NCBI RefSeq assembly: GCF_021442385.1
Contig: NZ_MUZA01000046.1
Location: 1 to 52,285 of the forward strand
Source: Micromonospora sp. MH99
GTDB lineage: Bacteria > Actinomycetota > Actinomycetes > Mycobacteriales > Micromonosporaceae
DNA length: 52,285 nucleotides
Direction: 5' to 3'
The notes under the pieces were generated by a model, which was not told the origin of the DNA, searched no databases, and saw nothing but the letters and a program-made list of their open reading frames with translations. Both the position numbers and the translations under genes were made by a program. Shown here one piece after another: positions 8,858 through 18,362 of this stretch (within the stretch, counting starts at the first letter, position 1; each line of letters begins with the position of its first letter).

Positions 8858-8870
8858 CGCCCACAGTCCC

Positions 8871-8946
8871 CCGCGATCTTGCACTTTCTGTCGCGACATA
8901 GCGGGGCGAGAGCCGCAAATCGTAGACCGAAACTGCAAGATCGCGG
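8871..8946. repeat. intergenic palindrome family A, copy 1 (degenerate)
   Basis: Perfect 13-bp terminal arms CCGCGATCTTGCA (8871-8883) and TGCAAGATCGCGG (8934-8946) around a 50-base core. The left side continues as CTTTCTGTCGC, the same sequence as the copies at 31311 and 32366, while the right side has diverged. See those entries for the better-preserved copies. Confidence 0.8.
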
Positions 8947-9037
8947 GGCGGGGCGGGGCGGGGCGGGGCAGGGCGGGACGGGGGCGGGGGCGGGGGCGGG
9001 GGCGGGACAGGGCGGGGACGGGGCGGGGCGGGGCGGG
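8947..9037. repeat. G-rich tract with quadruplex-forming potential
   Basis: About 90 bases made of GGGGC, GGGGGC and GGGA units on the plus strand (C-rich on the ahcY transcript strand). There are many runs of 3-5 guanines with one- to two-base spacers, the pattern expected of intramolecular G-quadruplexes. It sits just beyond the ahcY terminator. Confidence 0.8.
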
Positions 9038-9042
9038 AACGA

Positions 9043-9078
9043 CGAACCGGGTCGGCTGCGAGCAGCCGACCCGGTTCG
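9043..9078 (-). terminator. strong hairpin terminator of ahcY
   Basis: Perfect 17-bp inverted repeat (arms 9043-9059 and 9062-9078, beginning CGAACCGGGTCGG) with a 2-base gap at the centre, 12 bases past the ahcY stop. No T-tract. A GC-rich stem directly behind the gene fits a terminator that may act in both directions between the convergent genes. Confidence 0.8.
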
Positions 9079-9090
9079 GAGAGATGTCGA

Positions 9091-10590
<1,500 letters not shown>

Positions 10591-10675
10591 GAAAGCTCCT
10601 GTCGAACGATGTCTGCGCCGATCCTCCACCTTACGCGCGCCGGCGACGGGTGACGGGGGACGGGCTGCGGACAGC

Positions 10676-10730
10676 GCACGGGGCGGTCGGTGGTGGACAG
10701 ACCTGCTGCCCACTTCCGCCCGCCCCGTGC
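10676..10730 (-). promoter_or_regulatory. long-range hairpin in the ahcY leader
   Basis: Arms GCACGGGGCGG (10676-10686) and CCGCCCCGTGC (10720-10730) pair perfectly over 11 bp around a 33-base interior, 86 bases before the ahcY ATG. The 264-base leader was compared by eye with SAH and SAM-IV riboswitches; a few motifs (ATGAGT, CCGGCAAC) recur, but the required P2 pairing is not visible. Reported only as a structured leader candidate. Confidence 0.35.
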
Positions 10731-10854
10731 ATCCCCCCGGTTTGGTTCCCCGCACGTTGCCGGACCGTCGTCGCGATAACGCTGCGTACTCATAGAGTCA
10801 CACCCCGCCAAGGGCGAGTCAAGCTATTCCGGGAAAGTCGGACTTGTGTCGGGC

Positions 10855-12018
10855 TCAGCGCAGCCCCGACGTCGCCACGTACGCCTCACCGTCACCGCTG
10901 ATCCGCAGCGGCCCGCCGGCCGCGGTGCCGATCGCCGCCTGGCCGGAGGCCAGCGTCAGCGCGCCCGCCCCGTCGTCGACAGTGACCGAGCCCGCACCGC
11001 AGAGCACCACCCGGGGGCCGGGCAACGCCAGGGCGACCTCCGGCACGGCCGTGCCGACCCGCACCCGGTGCAGCGCGAAGTCGTCCACCGGCACCGGCCA
11101 GCAGTCCACGCCCGGGGCGACCGACTGCGCGGCGCGTACCGGATCGTCGAGCACCTCGAAACGCAGCACCCGCAGCAGCTCGTCGACGTCCACCCGCTTC
11201 GGGGTGAAGCCGCCGCGCAGCACGTTGTCGCTGGCCGCCATGATCTCCACGCCGCAGCCGCTCAGGTACGCGTGCAGGTTGCCCGCGGGCATCCAGATCG
11301 CCTCCCCGGGCTCCAGCCACAGGTGGTGCAGAAGCAGCGCCACCAGCACGCCCGGGTCGGCCGGATAGGCGACCGCCAGCCGGCGGGCCAGGTCAGCGTC
11401 CGGCCCGTCGGCCGACGACGCCACTGCGGCCCGCAGCAGCCCGTCGCGCTCGGCGACCGGCCAGCCGAGCAGTGTCCGCACCGCCGTGCGCAGCCCCGCC
11501 GGACCGGCCCGCAGCGCGTCGACAACCGGCCCCAACGCTGGTACGCCGAACGCGGCGAGCGCCTCGGCCGACTCCGCCGGATCCCGGAAACCGCACAGCG
11601 CCTCGAACGGCGTGAGCGCGACCAGCAACTCCGGCTTGTGGTGCGGGTCGGAGTAGTTGCGCTCGGCCGCGGGGCGGCCCGCCTCCGCCGCGAAACCCGC
11701 CCGGGCCTGCTCGGCGTCCGGGTGGGCCTGCAGGCTCAGCGGCGCGTCGGCGGCGAGCACCTTGAGCAGGAAGGGCAACCGGGTGCCGAACCGGTCGGCC
11801 ACCCGCTGGCCCAGCCACTGCCCCGGCTCGTCGCGCACCAGGTCACAGAGGCTCACCCGCAGGCCGGCGCGCTCCACGCTGGCCGGGGCGCCCGGGTGGG
11901 CGCCCAGCCACAGCTCCGCCTCCGGGCCGGCGCTGGGCACCGGCCGACCCTGCAACATGGCGATGGCTGAGCGGGACCCCCAGGCGTAGTCCCGGATCGG
12001 TCCGTACAGCGGTTCCAC
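10855..12018 (-). CDS. manA: mannose-6-phosphate isomerase, class I
   Basis: 387 residues. Interconverts fructose-6-phosphate and mannose-6-phosphate, the entry to GDP-mannose for glycolipids and glycoproteins. Type I features: PIRDYAWGS at the N-terminus, zinc-ligand motifs SLQAHPD and NYSDPHHKPE, FLLKVL, and the C-terminal ASDNVLRGGFTPKRVD signature. The GTG start is 4 bases after the CDF gene. Gene order manB, TobH-like, manA matches the mycobacterial cluster. Confidence 0.95.
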   Translation of the reverse strand: MEPLYGPIRDYAWGSRSAIAMLQGRPVPSAGPEAELWLGAHPGAPASVERAGLRVSLCDLVRDEPGQWLGQRVADRFGTRLPFLLKVLAADAPLSLQAHPDAEQARAGFAAEAGRPAAERNYSDPHHKPELLVALTPFEALCGFRDPAESAEALAAFGVPALGPVVDALRAGPAGLRTAVRTLLGWPVAERDGLLRAAVASSADGPDADLARRLAVAYPADPGVLVALLLHHLWLEPGEAIWMPAGNLHAYLSGCGVEIMAASDNVLRGGFTPKRVDVDELLRVLRFEVLDDPVRAAQSVAPGVDCWPVPVDDFALHRVRVGTAVPEVALALPGPRVVLCGAGSVTVDDGAGALTLASGQAAIGTAAGGPLRISGDGEAYVATSGLR

Positions 12019-12022
12019 GATC

Positions 12023-13030
12023 TCAGCCCCCGGACCGCCCGACCGCCTCGCCCGACACGTCCTCGGGCTGCGGTACGGCGGTGTCGGCGGCGGCGCCCGT
12101 GCCGGCTGCCGCGGCGGCGGCGCTGTAGATGTCCGGCTCCAGGTAGATCACCCGGGCGATCGGCACGGCCGTACGGATCCGCGCCTCCACGGCGTTGATG
12201 CCCCGGGCCAGCTCCTGGGCGCTCTCGTAGGCCGGCACGCCGATCTTCGCGGCCACCATCAGTTCTTCCGGGCCCAGGTAGAGCGTCTTCATGTGGATGA
12301 TCCGCTCCACCTCGGGGCCCTCGGTGATGGCCCGTTCGATGGCGGTCAGGTCCTGCTGCTCGGCACCCTCACCGAGCAGCAGGCTCTTGGTCTCGATGGC
12401 CAGCACGATGGCGATGAGCACCAGCAGGATGCCGATCATCGCGGTGCCGGCGGCGTCCCACCTGCCGTTGCCGGTGATCAGCGTCATGCCGACGCCGAAG
12501 AGCGCGAAGACCAGACCGATGAGCGCGCCGAAGTCCTCCAGGAGCACCACCGGCAGTTCCGGCGCCTTGGCCCGTCGGATGAAACGCACCCAGGACTGGT
12601 TGCCCCGGATCTGGTTCGACTCCTTGATCGCCGTCCGGAAGGAGACCGACTCCATGGCGATCGCCGCCAGCAGCACCACCACCGGAAGCCACTGCCACTC
12701 GGTGATGCCCTCCGCGTGCGACCACTTGTGGTACGCCTCGTAGAGGGCGAACAGGCCGCCGATGCTGAACAGCACGATCGACACGATGAACGCGTAGATG
12801 TAGCGCTCCCGGCCGTACCCGAACGGGTGTTCCGGGGTGGCCGCGCGCTTCGCCCGCTTCCCACCGAGCAGCAGCAGACCCTGGTTGCCGGAGTCGGCGA
12901 CCGAGTGGACCGCCTCGGCCAGCATCGACGAGGACCCGGAGAGCAGGAACGCGATGAACTTGGTGACGGCGATGCCGATGTTGGCCAGCAGGGCGGCGAC
13001 GATCGCCTTCGTCCCGCCGTTCGCGCTCAC
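12023..13030 (-). CDS. cation diffusion facilitator (CDF) family transporter
   Basis: 335 residues. CDF topology with about six membrane helices; helix II carries the metal-site pattern AEAVHSVADSGNQ, and EHPFGYGRERYIYAF follows, as in the family. The C-terminal cytoplasmic domain (ERIIHMKTLYLGPEELMVAAKI) is the regulatory metal-binding part. It should export Zn, Mn, Co or Fe by proton antiport; the substrate cannot be fixed from sequence. It lies between the SIS gene and manA, with only 4 bases to manA, an unusual place for a metal exporter. Confidence 0.92.
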   Translation of the reverse strand: MSANGGTKAIVAALLANIGIAVTKFIAFLLSGSSSMLAEAVHSVADSGNQGLLLLGGKRAKRAATPEHPFGYGRERYIYAFIVSIVLFSIGGLFALYEAYHKWSHAEGITEWQWLPVVVLLAAIAMESVSFRTAIKESNQIRGNQSWVRFIRRAKAPELPVVLLEDFGALIGLVFALFGVGMTLITGNGRWDAAGTAMIGILLVLIAIVLAIETKSLLLGEGAEQQDLTAIERAITEGPEVERIIHMKTLYLGPEELMVAAKIGVPAYESAQELARGINAVEARIRTAVPIARVIYLEPDIYSAAAAAAGTGAAADTAVPQPEDVSGEAVGRSGG

Positions 13031-13088
13031 GCTGCCACTCCGCTTCGCGTCGTGGTGACGTACGTGACGCGCCGCCGCCTGCGTTCGT

Positions 13089-14285
13089 TCACTGGTTCGA
13101 CAGCTCCTTCATCTCGGTGATGGCCGGGACGGCCATCGGGTCCAATCCGTGTGCCAGTGCAAGATAGATCGAGGCGAAATCCGGGACGGCGATCAGCGAG
13201 GCCAGCCGCTCCAGAGCCGAACCACCCTCGGCGGTCACCACGTCGCAGCGCACACCACGACGCTCCGCGAGGGTCTGCACCGCGTCCGCGCGGCGCTCCT
13301 CGACGGCGAGCGGCTCGTCCGTGTCGTCCTCGGCGTTGAGGCCGCCGTCGCGCAGCAGGACCAGCCGCAGCCGGGTGCCTTCGCCGTCGTCCTCCGCCGG
13401 GTCGGCGAAGATGTCCCGCTCCCCCTCGGCCAGGCCGCCGAAGACGCCGTCCAGCAGCCCGACCCGGCCCCGCCCGGCCTCGCCGAGCGCCCCGGTGACC
13501 ACCGGGTAGCGGGCGTTGGCGGACAGGGTGTCGCCGAAGCGGCGGGCCGCCACGGTGGCCAGCGGGGACGAGCCCCACACGATCGGGATCGAGCCGGCCA
13601 GGCCCAGCGCCAGCGACTTGGCGGGGTTGACGAACGACTCGGCGGCGGAGCGGCAGCGGTCGGCGTCCGCGTCGAGCCGGGCCGCCGTCTCCGCCAGGTC
13701 CGCCTCGTTGACCTTCACCAACCCGAGCGAACGCGCGGCGAGCAGGACCGGCACGGTGAGCGCCCAGAGACTGGCCCGGGCCGGCGCGCGTCGCGGCACC
13801 GGGATGAACGGCGCGCGGGCCCGCTCGGCCACCGACTGCAACTGCGAGTCCGGTGCGCCCACGGCGACCAGCCGGGCGCCGCGACGGTGCGCGGCCTCGG
13901 CGGCGCCCAACGCCTCCGGGCTCCGACCGGACGCGCTCACCGCGATCACCACGTCGGCGGCGCCCACCCAACCGGGTACGCCCGCGCTGCGGTGCCCGAT
14001 GATCGGGACCGGGCAGCGGGGCCCGGCGACAGTGGCCAGCACGTCACCGGTACGCCCGGCGGTGCCGATGCCGGCGATCACCACGGCCCGGGGACGCCCG
14101 TCGTCGGCGAGCACCGCCAGGTTCGCCTCGGCGGCCAACGCCGCGCTCTCCCGCACCTGGGCGCCGGCCGACGCGGTGTGCCGCAGCATGCCGCCCGGGT
14201 CGTGCTCGGCCAGCGCGTCCGGGTTGTCGAGCAGGGCCTCGTCGGCGTCGCGACGCCCACTGACCCCGGCCGTACCGTCGATCAT
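13089..14285 (-). CDS. SIS-domain protein, TobH / phosphosugar isomerase-like
   Basis: 398 residues. A SIS fold (VVIAGIGTAGRTGDVL, then VIAVSASGRSPEALGA) is followed by a C-terminal half like bifunctional phosphoglucose/phosphomannose isomerases (SFVNPAKSLALGLAGSIPIVWGSSP). It corresponds to the conserved gene between manB and manA in mycobacteria (TobH). The exact reaction is unknown; binding or isomerising a phosphosugar is likely. The ATG at 14285 overlaps the Trm112-like gene by 4 bases. Confidence 0.85.
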   Translation of the reverse strand: MIDGTAGVSGRRDADEALLDNPDALAEHDPGGMLRHTASAGAQVRESAALAAEANLAVLADDGRPRAVVIAGIGTAGRTGDVLATVAGPRCPVPIIGHRSAGVPGWVGAADVVIAVSASGRSPEALGAAEAAHRRGARLVAVGAPDSQLQSVAERARAPFIPVPRRAPARASLWALTVPVLLAARSLGLVKVNEADLAETAARLDADADRCRSAAESFVNPAKSLALGLAGSIPIVWGSSPLATVAARRFGDTLSANARYPVVTGALGEAGRGRVGLLDGVFGGLAEGERDIFADPAEDDGEGTRLRLVLLRDGGLNAEDDTDEPLAVEERRADAVQTLAERRGVRCDVVTAEGGSALERLASLIAVPDFASIYLALAHGLDPMAVPAITEMKELSNQ

Positions 14286-14467
14286 GACTGCTGTCCGGGG
14301 CCGCCGCGCGCCTCGTCGAGCAGCAGCACCGGCACGTCGTCGCGGACCTCGAAGATCCGGCCGCACTCCGTGCAGGTCAACGTCTGCGCCTCCGCGTCGT
14401 AGGTCAGCGGGGCGTGGTGCGTGTCCGGGCAGGCGAGGATCTCGAGCAACTGCGGATCCAGGGCCAT
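14282..14467 (-). CDS. Trm112-family zinc-ribbon protein
   Basis: 61 residues. Begins LDPQLLEILACPDT, with zinc ligands Cys13, Cys32 and Cys35 (CTECGRIFEVRDDVPVLL), the normal Trm112/UPF0434 layout. Trm112 proteins activate methyltransferases in eukaryotes; the bacterial role is unclear. A good ribosome-binding site (GGAAGGAG) precedes the ATG. It is coupled to the SIS gene by an ATGA overlap. Confidence 0.9.
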   Translation of the reverse strand: MALDPQLLEILACPDTHHAPLTYDAEAQTLTCTECGRIFEVRDDVPVLLLDEARGGPGQQS

Positions 14468-14528
14468 GGCGCGGCTCCTTCCACGAATGCGGGGTCACCG
14501 GCGGCGGTGCCGACCGGCGCAGGCGATC

Positions 14529-15914
14529 TTATCGGCGAACGCGGTCGAGCACCTCGTCCCGCAGCGAGACCATCCGCTCGCGGGTGGGCGCCTCGACGTT
14601 GAGCCGCAGCAGCGGCTCGGTGTTGGAGGCGCGCAGATTGAACCAGGCGCCGTCGGGAAAACGCAGCGTCAGCCCGTCCATCTCGTCGGCCGTCGCCTCC
14701 GGGTACGCGGCACGCACCTCGGCCACCGCCGCGCCCTGGTCGGAGACCGTCGAGTTGATCTCGCCGGAGGCGACGTAGCGCTCGTACTCGCCAGCCAGCA
14801 CGGACAGCGGCAGCGACTGCTCGCCCAGGGCGGCCAGGGTGTGCATCGCGGCGAGCATTCCGGTGTCGGCGAACCAGAAGTCCCGGAAGTAGTAGTGCGC
14901 GGAGTGCTCCCCGCCGAACACGGCGTTGGTGCGGGCCATCTCCGCCTTGATGAAGGAGTGCCCCACCCGGGCGACCACCGGCTCCCCGCCGTGCTCACGG
15001 ATGATCTCCGCGACGGCGCTGGAGGTGATCAGGCCGTGGATCACCGTGGAGCCTGGGTGCTTGGCCAGCTCGCGTGCCGCGACCAGCGCGGTGATCGCCG
15101 ACGGCGAGACCGGCTCGCCGCGCTCGTCCACCACGAAACACCTGTCGGCGTCCCCGTCGAAGGCCAGGCCGATGTCGGCCCCGTGCTCGACCACCGCGCG
15201 CTGGAGGTCGACCAGGTTCGCCGGGTCCAGCGGGTTCGCCTCGTGGTTGGGGAAGGTGCCGTCCAGCTCGAAGTAGAGCGGCACGATCTCCAACGGCAGG
15301 GCCGACAGGGCGGCGTCGCCGAGCACGGTGGGGACGGTGAAGCCACCCATCCCGTTGCCGGCGTCGACCACCACCTTCAGCGGCCGGATGCCGGAGAGGT
15401 CGACCAGCTTGCGCAGGTACGCGGCGTAGTCGGGAAGCAGGTCACGCCGCTCGGCCGGCCGGGTCGGCTCGCCCGCCGGGCGCGACGCCCCCGAGTCCAG
15501 CAGGGCCTGTGCCCGTTCCCGGATCTCCGCCAGCCCGCTGTCCTGGCCGATCGGCCGGGCGCCGGAACGGCACATCTTGATGCCGTTGTACTGCGCCGGG
15601 TTGTGACTGGCAGTGAACATCGCGCCGGGCAGGTCGAGCGAACCGGAGGCGAAGTAGAGCAGGTCGGTGGAGGCGAGGCCGATCTCGATCACCGAGCGCC
15701 CCTCTGCGCGTACGCCCGCGGCGAAGGCGGCGGCCAGGCCGGGCGAGGTGGCCCGCATGTCGTACCCGACGACGACCGCGTCGCCGGGCTCGTCAGTGGT
15801 GTTGAGCAGCTGGGTGAATGCGGCCCCGAGCGCCTCGGCGACCCGTTCGTCCCACTGGTCCGGCACCGTCCCTCGGACGTCGTACGCCTTCACGATCTGG
15901 GACAGATCAGACAC
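14529..15914 (-). CDS. manB: phosphomannomutase / phosphoglucomutase
   Basis: 461 residues from the GTG at 15914, which has AAGGAG 8 bases upstream; the frame continues ten codons further without a better start. The active-site loop is TASHNP (phosphoserine Ser103), the metal loop DGDADRCF and the sugar loop GGEHSAHYYF. Converts mannose-6-phosphate to mannose-1-phosphate, next to manA in the pathway. First gene of the mannose block. Confidence 0.95.
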   Translation of the reverse strand: MSDLSQIVKAYDVRGTVPDQWDERVAEALGAAFTQLLNTTDEPGDAVVVGYDMRATSPGLAAAFAAGVRAEGRSVIEIGLASTDLLYFASGSLDLPGAMFTASHNPAQYNGIKMCRSGARPIGQDSGLAEIRERAQALLDSGASRPAGEPTRPAERRDLLPDYAAYLRKLVDLSGIRPLKVVVDAGNGMGGFTVPTVLGDAALSALPLEIVPLYFELDGTFPNHEANPLDPANLVDLQRAVVEHGADIGLAFDGDADRCFVVDERGEPVSPSAITALVAARELAKHPGSTVIHGLITSSAVAEIIREHGGEPVVARVGHSFIKAEMARTNAVFGGEHSAHYYFRDFWFADTGMLAAMHTLAALGEQSLPLSVLAGEYERYVASGEINSTVSDQGAAVAEVRAAYPEATADEMDGLTLRFPDGAWFNLRASNTEPLLRLNVEAPTRERMVSLRDEVLDRVRR

Positions 15915-15933
15915 TAGTTCCGCTCCTTGGCCG

Positions 15934-15952
15934 CAGGTTCCCAACGAACCTG
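15934..15952 (-). terminator. small hairpin between the 16-kb gene and manB
   Basis: CAGGTTC/GAACCTG, a perfect 7-bp stem with a 5-base loop, in the 69-base gap. It could end transcription from the upstream gene or sit in the manB leader. Weak evidence. Confidence 0.3.
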
Positions 15953-15983
15953 AGCGTATCGGAGCGGCCCGGCCCGGCCCCGC

Positions 15984-17042
15984 TCAGCCGGGGAGCCGGG
16001 GCATGAACACGGTGTGATCGCCCCCGTCGGGCGGCTCGGGCGGGTCACCGGGCAGCGATCGGGCACCCGGAGCAGCCGGGGCACCCGGCATCGGTTGCGT
16101 GGCGTCCGGGGTCGGCGTCACGGGTCGCGCCCCGTAGACCCCTCCGCCGGCGGGACGCGGCGGGGGCACCTGGCCGGCGGCCGGCGGCTGCTGGCCGTAC
16201 ACCGAGCCGGGTTGCACGGGCACGGCCGGTGACCCACCGCCGGAGCGGTAGGTGGTGCCACCGGGGTTGCCCGGCAGCGGGCCGGGATCGTCGGACGACG
16301 TGCGGTCCTGCCGGGACCGGCGCACCAGCAGCACGATGAGCAGCAGGCCGACCGCCACCATCGCGATGCCGAAGAACATGATCAGTGACCCTCCGCCGGA
16401 CTCGGCGGCCACCGCGGTCACGCTGGGAGCGGCGGACGTCGGGCCCTGCGCGGCCGGGTTCACCACCTCGCTGGCCGCCGCGACCTCGGTGGGGCTGGGG
16501 GTCGGGGTCGGCTTCTTCGACGGCGTCGGCGTGGGCGGCGCGGAGAGCCGACCGGTGACCTTCGCCGCGTCGATGCCGTGCCCCAACTGCTGGCCGGCCG
16601 CGGTGAGACCCACACCTGTCACGCGGAGCTGACCGCCCGGCGCGTCGGCGCCGAACGCCACCCGGTACCGCATAGTGATGCCCTTGCCCTTGCACAGGAT
16701 CGGCTTCGCCGGTGCGGTCTGCCCGGTCTCGACGTTGCCGCCACCGCCACCGACAGCCACCGGGACCCAGCGCCCGCCCACGTTCACCTGGACCGCCACC
16801 TGGCTCGGCTGGAGACCCTCAAGGCTCAGACCCAGGGCGGTACGCAGCAGGACGCAGCCGCCGGAGCGCTTGCGCACCGCGACGTTCACCCCCTGGGCTG
16901 AACCCCCGGCGGCGAAGCTGCTGGCCGACCCCACACGGACCGAGTCGTCGTCGGCCAGCGCGGGTGACGCACCGAGCATCACCAGGCCGACCAGCAGACC
17001 GCAGACCGTCGCGAGCCGTGCCGCGCGTCGACGCACCGTCAT
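15984..17042 (-). CDS. secreted, membrane-anchored protein with Pro/Thr stalk
   Basis: 352 residues. Signal peptide (ARLATVCGLLVGLVMLGASPALA), an extracellular domain to about 185 with two cysteines (GGCVLLRT and PILCKGKG), a Pro/Thr/Ser linker (PPTPTPSKKPTPTPSP), a transmembrane helix near 227-247 (LIMFFGIAMVAVGLLLIVLL), then a basic stop and a Pro/Gly-rich cytoplasmic tail ending in DHTVFMPRLPG. No named family recognised. Starts are possible at a GTG (17048) or this ATG (17042). A surface protein of unknown function. Confidence 0.75.
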   Translation of the reverse strand: MTVRRRAARLATVCGLLVGLVMLGASPALADDDSVRVGSASSFAAGGSAQGVNVAVRKRSGGCVLLRTALGLSLEGLQPSQVAVQVNVGGRWVPVAVGGGGGNVETGQTAPAKPILCKGKGITMRYRVAFGADAPGGQLRVTGVGLTAAGQQLGHGIDAAKVTGRLSAPPTPTPSKKPTPTPSPTEVAAASEVVNPAAQGPTSAAPSVTAVAAESGGGSLIMFFGIAMVAVGLLLIVLLVRRSRQDRTSSDDPGPLPGNPGGTTYRSGGGSPAVPVQPGSVYGQQPPAAGQVPPPRPAGGGVYGARPVTPTPDATQPMPGAPAAPGARSLPGDPPEPPDGGDHTVFMPRLPG

Positions 17043-17146
17043 GATCACCTCACCGTTCCTCCCCGGGTGGGGTTCGCGGCCAGGCTACTACCGGGCCACC
17101 CCCGCCACCTGTCATAGAGCGGCCCGCATGTGTGCGGCGTTACGGT

Positions 17147-17833
17147 TTACGACCGACCCGGACGTGTGCTCCCGGCGAGGGCGGCACGGCAGAGCCGGTC
17201 GGCGGTACGGGTCGTCTCGGGCAGGCGGTAGCGCGGCGCCAACGCGAGCACCTGCGCTGTCGCGTTGTCCAGGCTCATCCGGTGCCCGACGCTCACGAAG
17301 ACCGGCTTCACGCCGTCCCGGGTCCGCAGCACCCGACCCACGACCTCACCCCCGTCGCGCAGCGCCGACCAGGCACCCCGCTCGGCTGCCGGTGGATCCC
17401 ACTCGCCGACCAGCGGCGTCTTGCCCACGCCGATCGCGGGCAGGCCGGTGACCACCCCGAGGTGACAGGCGAGCCCGAACCGGCGCGGATGAGCCACACC
17501 GTGCCCGTCGCAGACGAGCAGGTCCGGCATCGTCGTCAACGTGTCCAGGGCGGCGAGCAGAGCCGGCAGCTCACGGAAGGCGAACAGCCCCGGCACGTAA
17601 CCGAACGACGGCCGGCCCACGCTGACCGCGGAATCCACCACGGCCAGCGTCCGGGCGTCCAGCACGGTCACGGCCGCCGCGAGGAGGTCTCCGCTCTCGT
17701 CGTACGCGACGTCCAGGCCGGCCACCGTCGCGGGCGCGGCCGGACCCGGCCCGACCAGGTCGACCAGCGGTCGCAACTCCTCCTGTACGGCCACCGCCTC
17801 CGCCACGGTGCGCGGCGTCGATCCACCAGACAT
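17147..17833 (-). CDS. nfi: endonuclease V (deoxyinosine 3' endonuclease)
   Basis: 228 residues. Core motifs of the family: VAGLDVAYDE (first catalytic Asp), PSFGYVPGLFAFRELPALL, LLVCDGHGVAHPRRFGLACHLG and IGVGKTPLVGEW. It nicks DNA near deoxyinosine and so repairs adenine deamination. The frame is open 38 codons further upstream, but that stretch is a family B palindrome, so the ATG at 17833 is preferred. Monocistronic appearance. Confidence 0.93.
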   Translation of the reverse strand: MSGGSTPRTVAEAVAVQEELRPLVDLVGPGPAAPATVAGLDVAYDESGDLLAAAVTVLDARTLAVVDSAVSVGRPSFGYVPGLFAFRELPALLAALDTLTTMPDLLVCDGHGVAHPRRFGLACHLGVVTGLPAIGVGKTPLVGEWDPPAAERGAWSALRDGGEVVGRVLRTRDGVKPVFVSVGHRMSLDNATAQVLALAPRYRLPETTRTADRLCRAALAGSTRPGRS

Positions 17834-17867
17834 CAGCGCCCACCCTTGATCCACACCGGCCCCCGGC

Positions 17868-17948
17868 CTTGATCCACTCGGTTTCGGCGATATCGGGGTA
17901 TCCCACGTCCTCGGACACCCCACTATCGGCGATGTCGAGTCGATCAAG
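17868..17948. repeat. intergenic palindrome family B, copy 1
   Basis: CTTGATCCACTCG (17868-17880) is the reverse complement of CGAGTCGATCAAG (17936-17948) with one mismatch. The pairing continues imperfectly inward through CGGCGATATCGGGGT / ACCCCACTATCGGCG. Related copies lie at 41895 and 42256. It sits just upstream of the endonuclease V gene. Confidence 0.8.
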
Positions 17949-18000
17949 CTCGGCGAAGCCCGTCGGTGAGGATGTCGGTCACCTCGTCGGGTTACTTGTC

Positions 18001-18237
18001 CTACTTGGCCGGTTGGCGCGCGCTGCCATTCTCGGCGGGCTCCTCATCGGCCCTCTCGTCGTCGACGCGCTTCCGGGTGGCGCCGAGGGCCACCGCGAAG
18101 GCGACGGCCATGGCGACACCGAAGGCCACGCCGCCCTTCGAACCGAGCGCGGGAATGCCGATCGCCAGGCCGAGCAGGAGGGCAACCGGCCAGGCCCAGA
18201 CACGGGACCTGCCAATGTCGGTCGTGGAATTCGCCAT
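18001..18237 (-). CDS. small two-helix membrane protein
   Basis: 78 residues. Two hydrophobic segments (VWAWPVALLLGLAIGIPAL and GVAFGVAMAVAFAVALGA) followed by a charged tail (RKRVDDERADEEPAEN). No family recognised. Coding in this frame gives a convincing membrane-protein pattern, while alternative frames give Arg/Pro-rich nonsense. Function unknown. Confidence 0.65.
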   Translation of the reverse strand: MANSTTDIGRSRVWAWPVALLLGLAIGIPALGSKGGVAFGVAMAVAFAVALGATRKRVDDERADEEPAENGSARQPAK

Positions 18238-18362
18238 GGACCGATGCTAATCCGCGCCATCAACCACACGGACCGCCGTCGCATTCGTTGACCGCACCGT
18301 CGCCGGATCTCCGGCCCGGACCTACCGTCCAGACCAGAACGCGCCCGCCCGACCGCCCGTGA

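Noticed and set aside
8736..9040. CRISPR array in the repetitive gap
   Set aside because: Repeats are simple heptamers and G-runs without regular spacers, and there are no cas genes.
10591..10800. SAH or SAM-IV riboswitch upstream of ahcY
   Set aside because: Only short motifs agree; the expected P2 helix and SAH core could not be drawn. Kept as a structured leader only.
17834..17947. 38-residue N-terminal extension of endonuclease V
   Set aside because: It reads through a family B palindrome and matches nothing in the family.
18251..18362. Additional small gene between the membrane protein and the TPR-like gene
   Set aside because: No start with a ribosome-binding site and no coding pattern.
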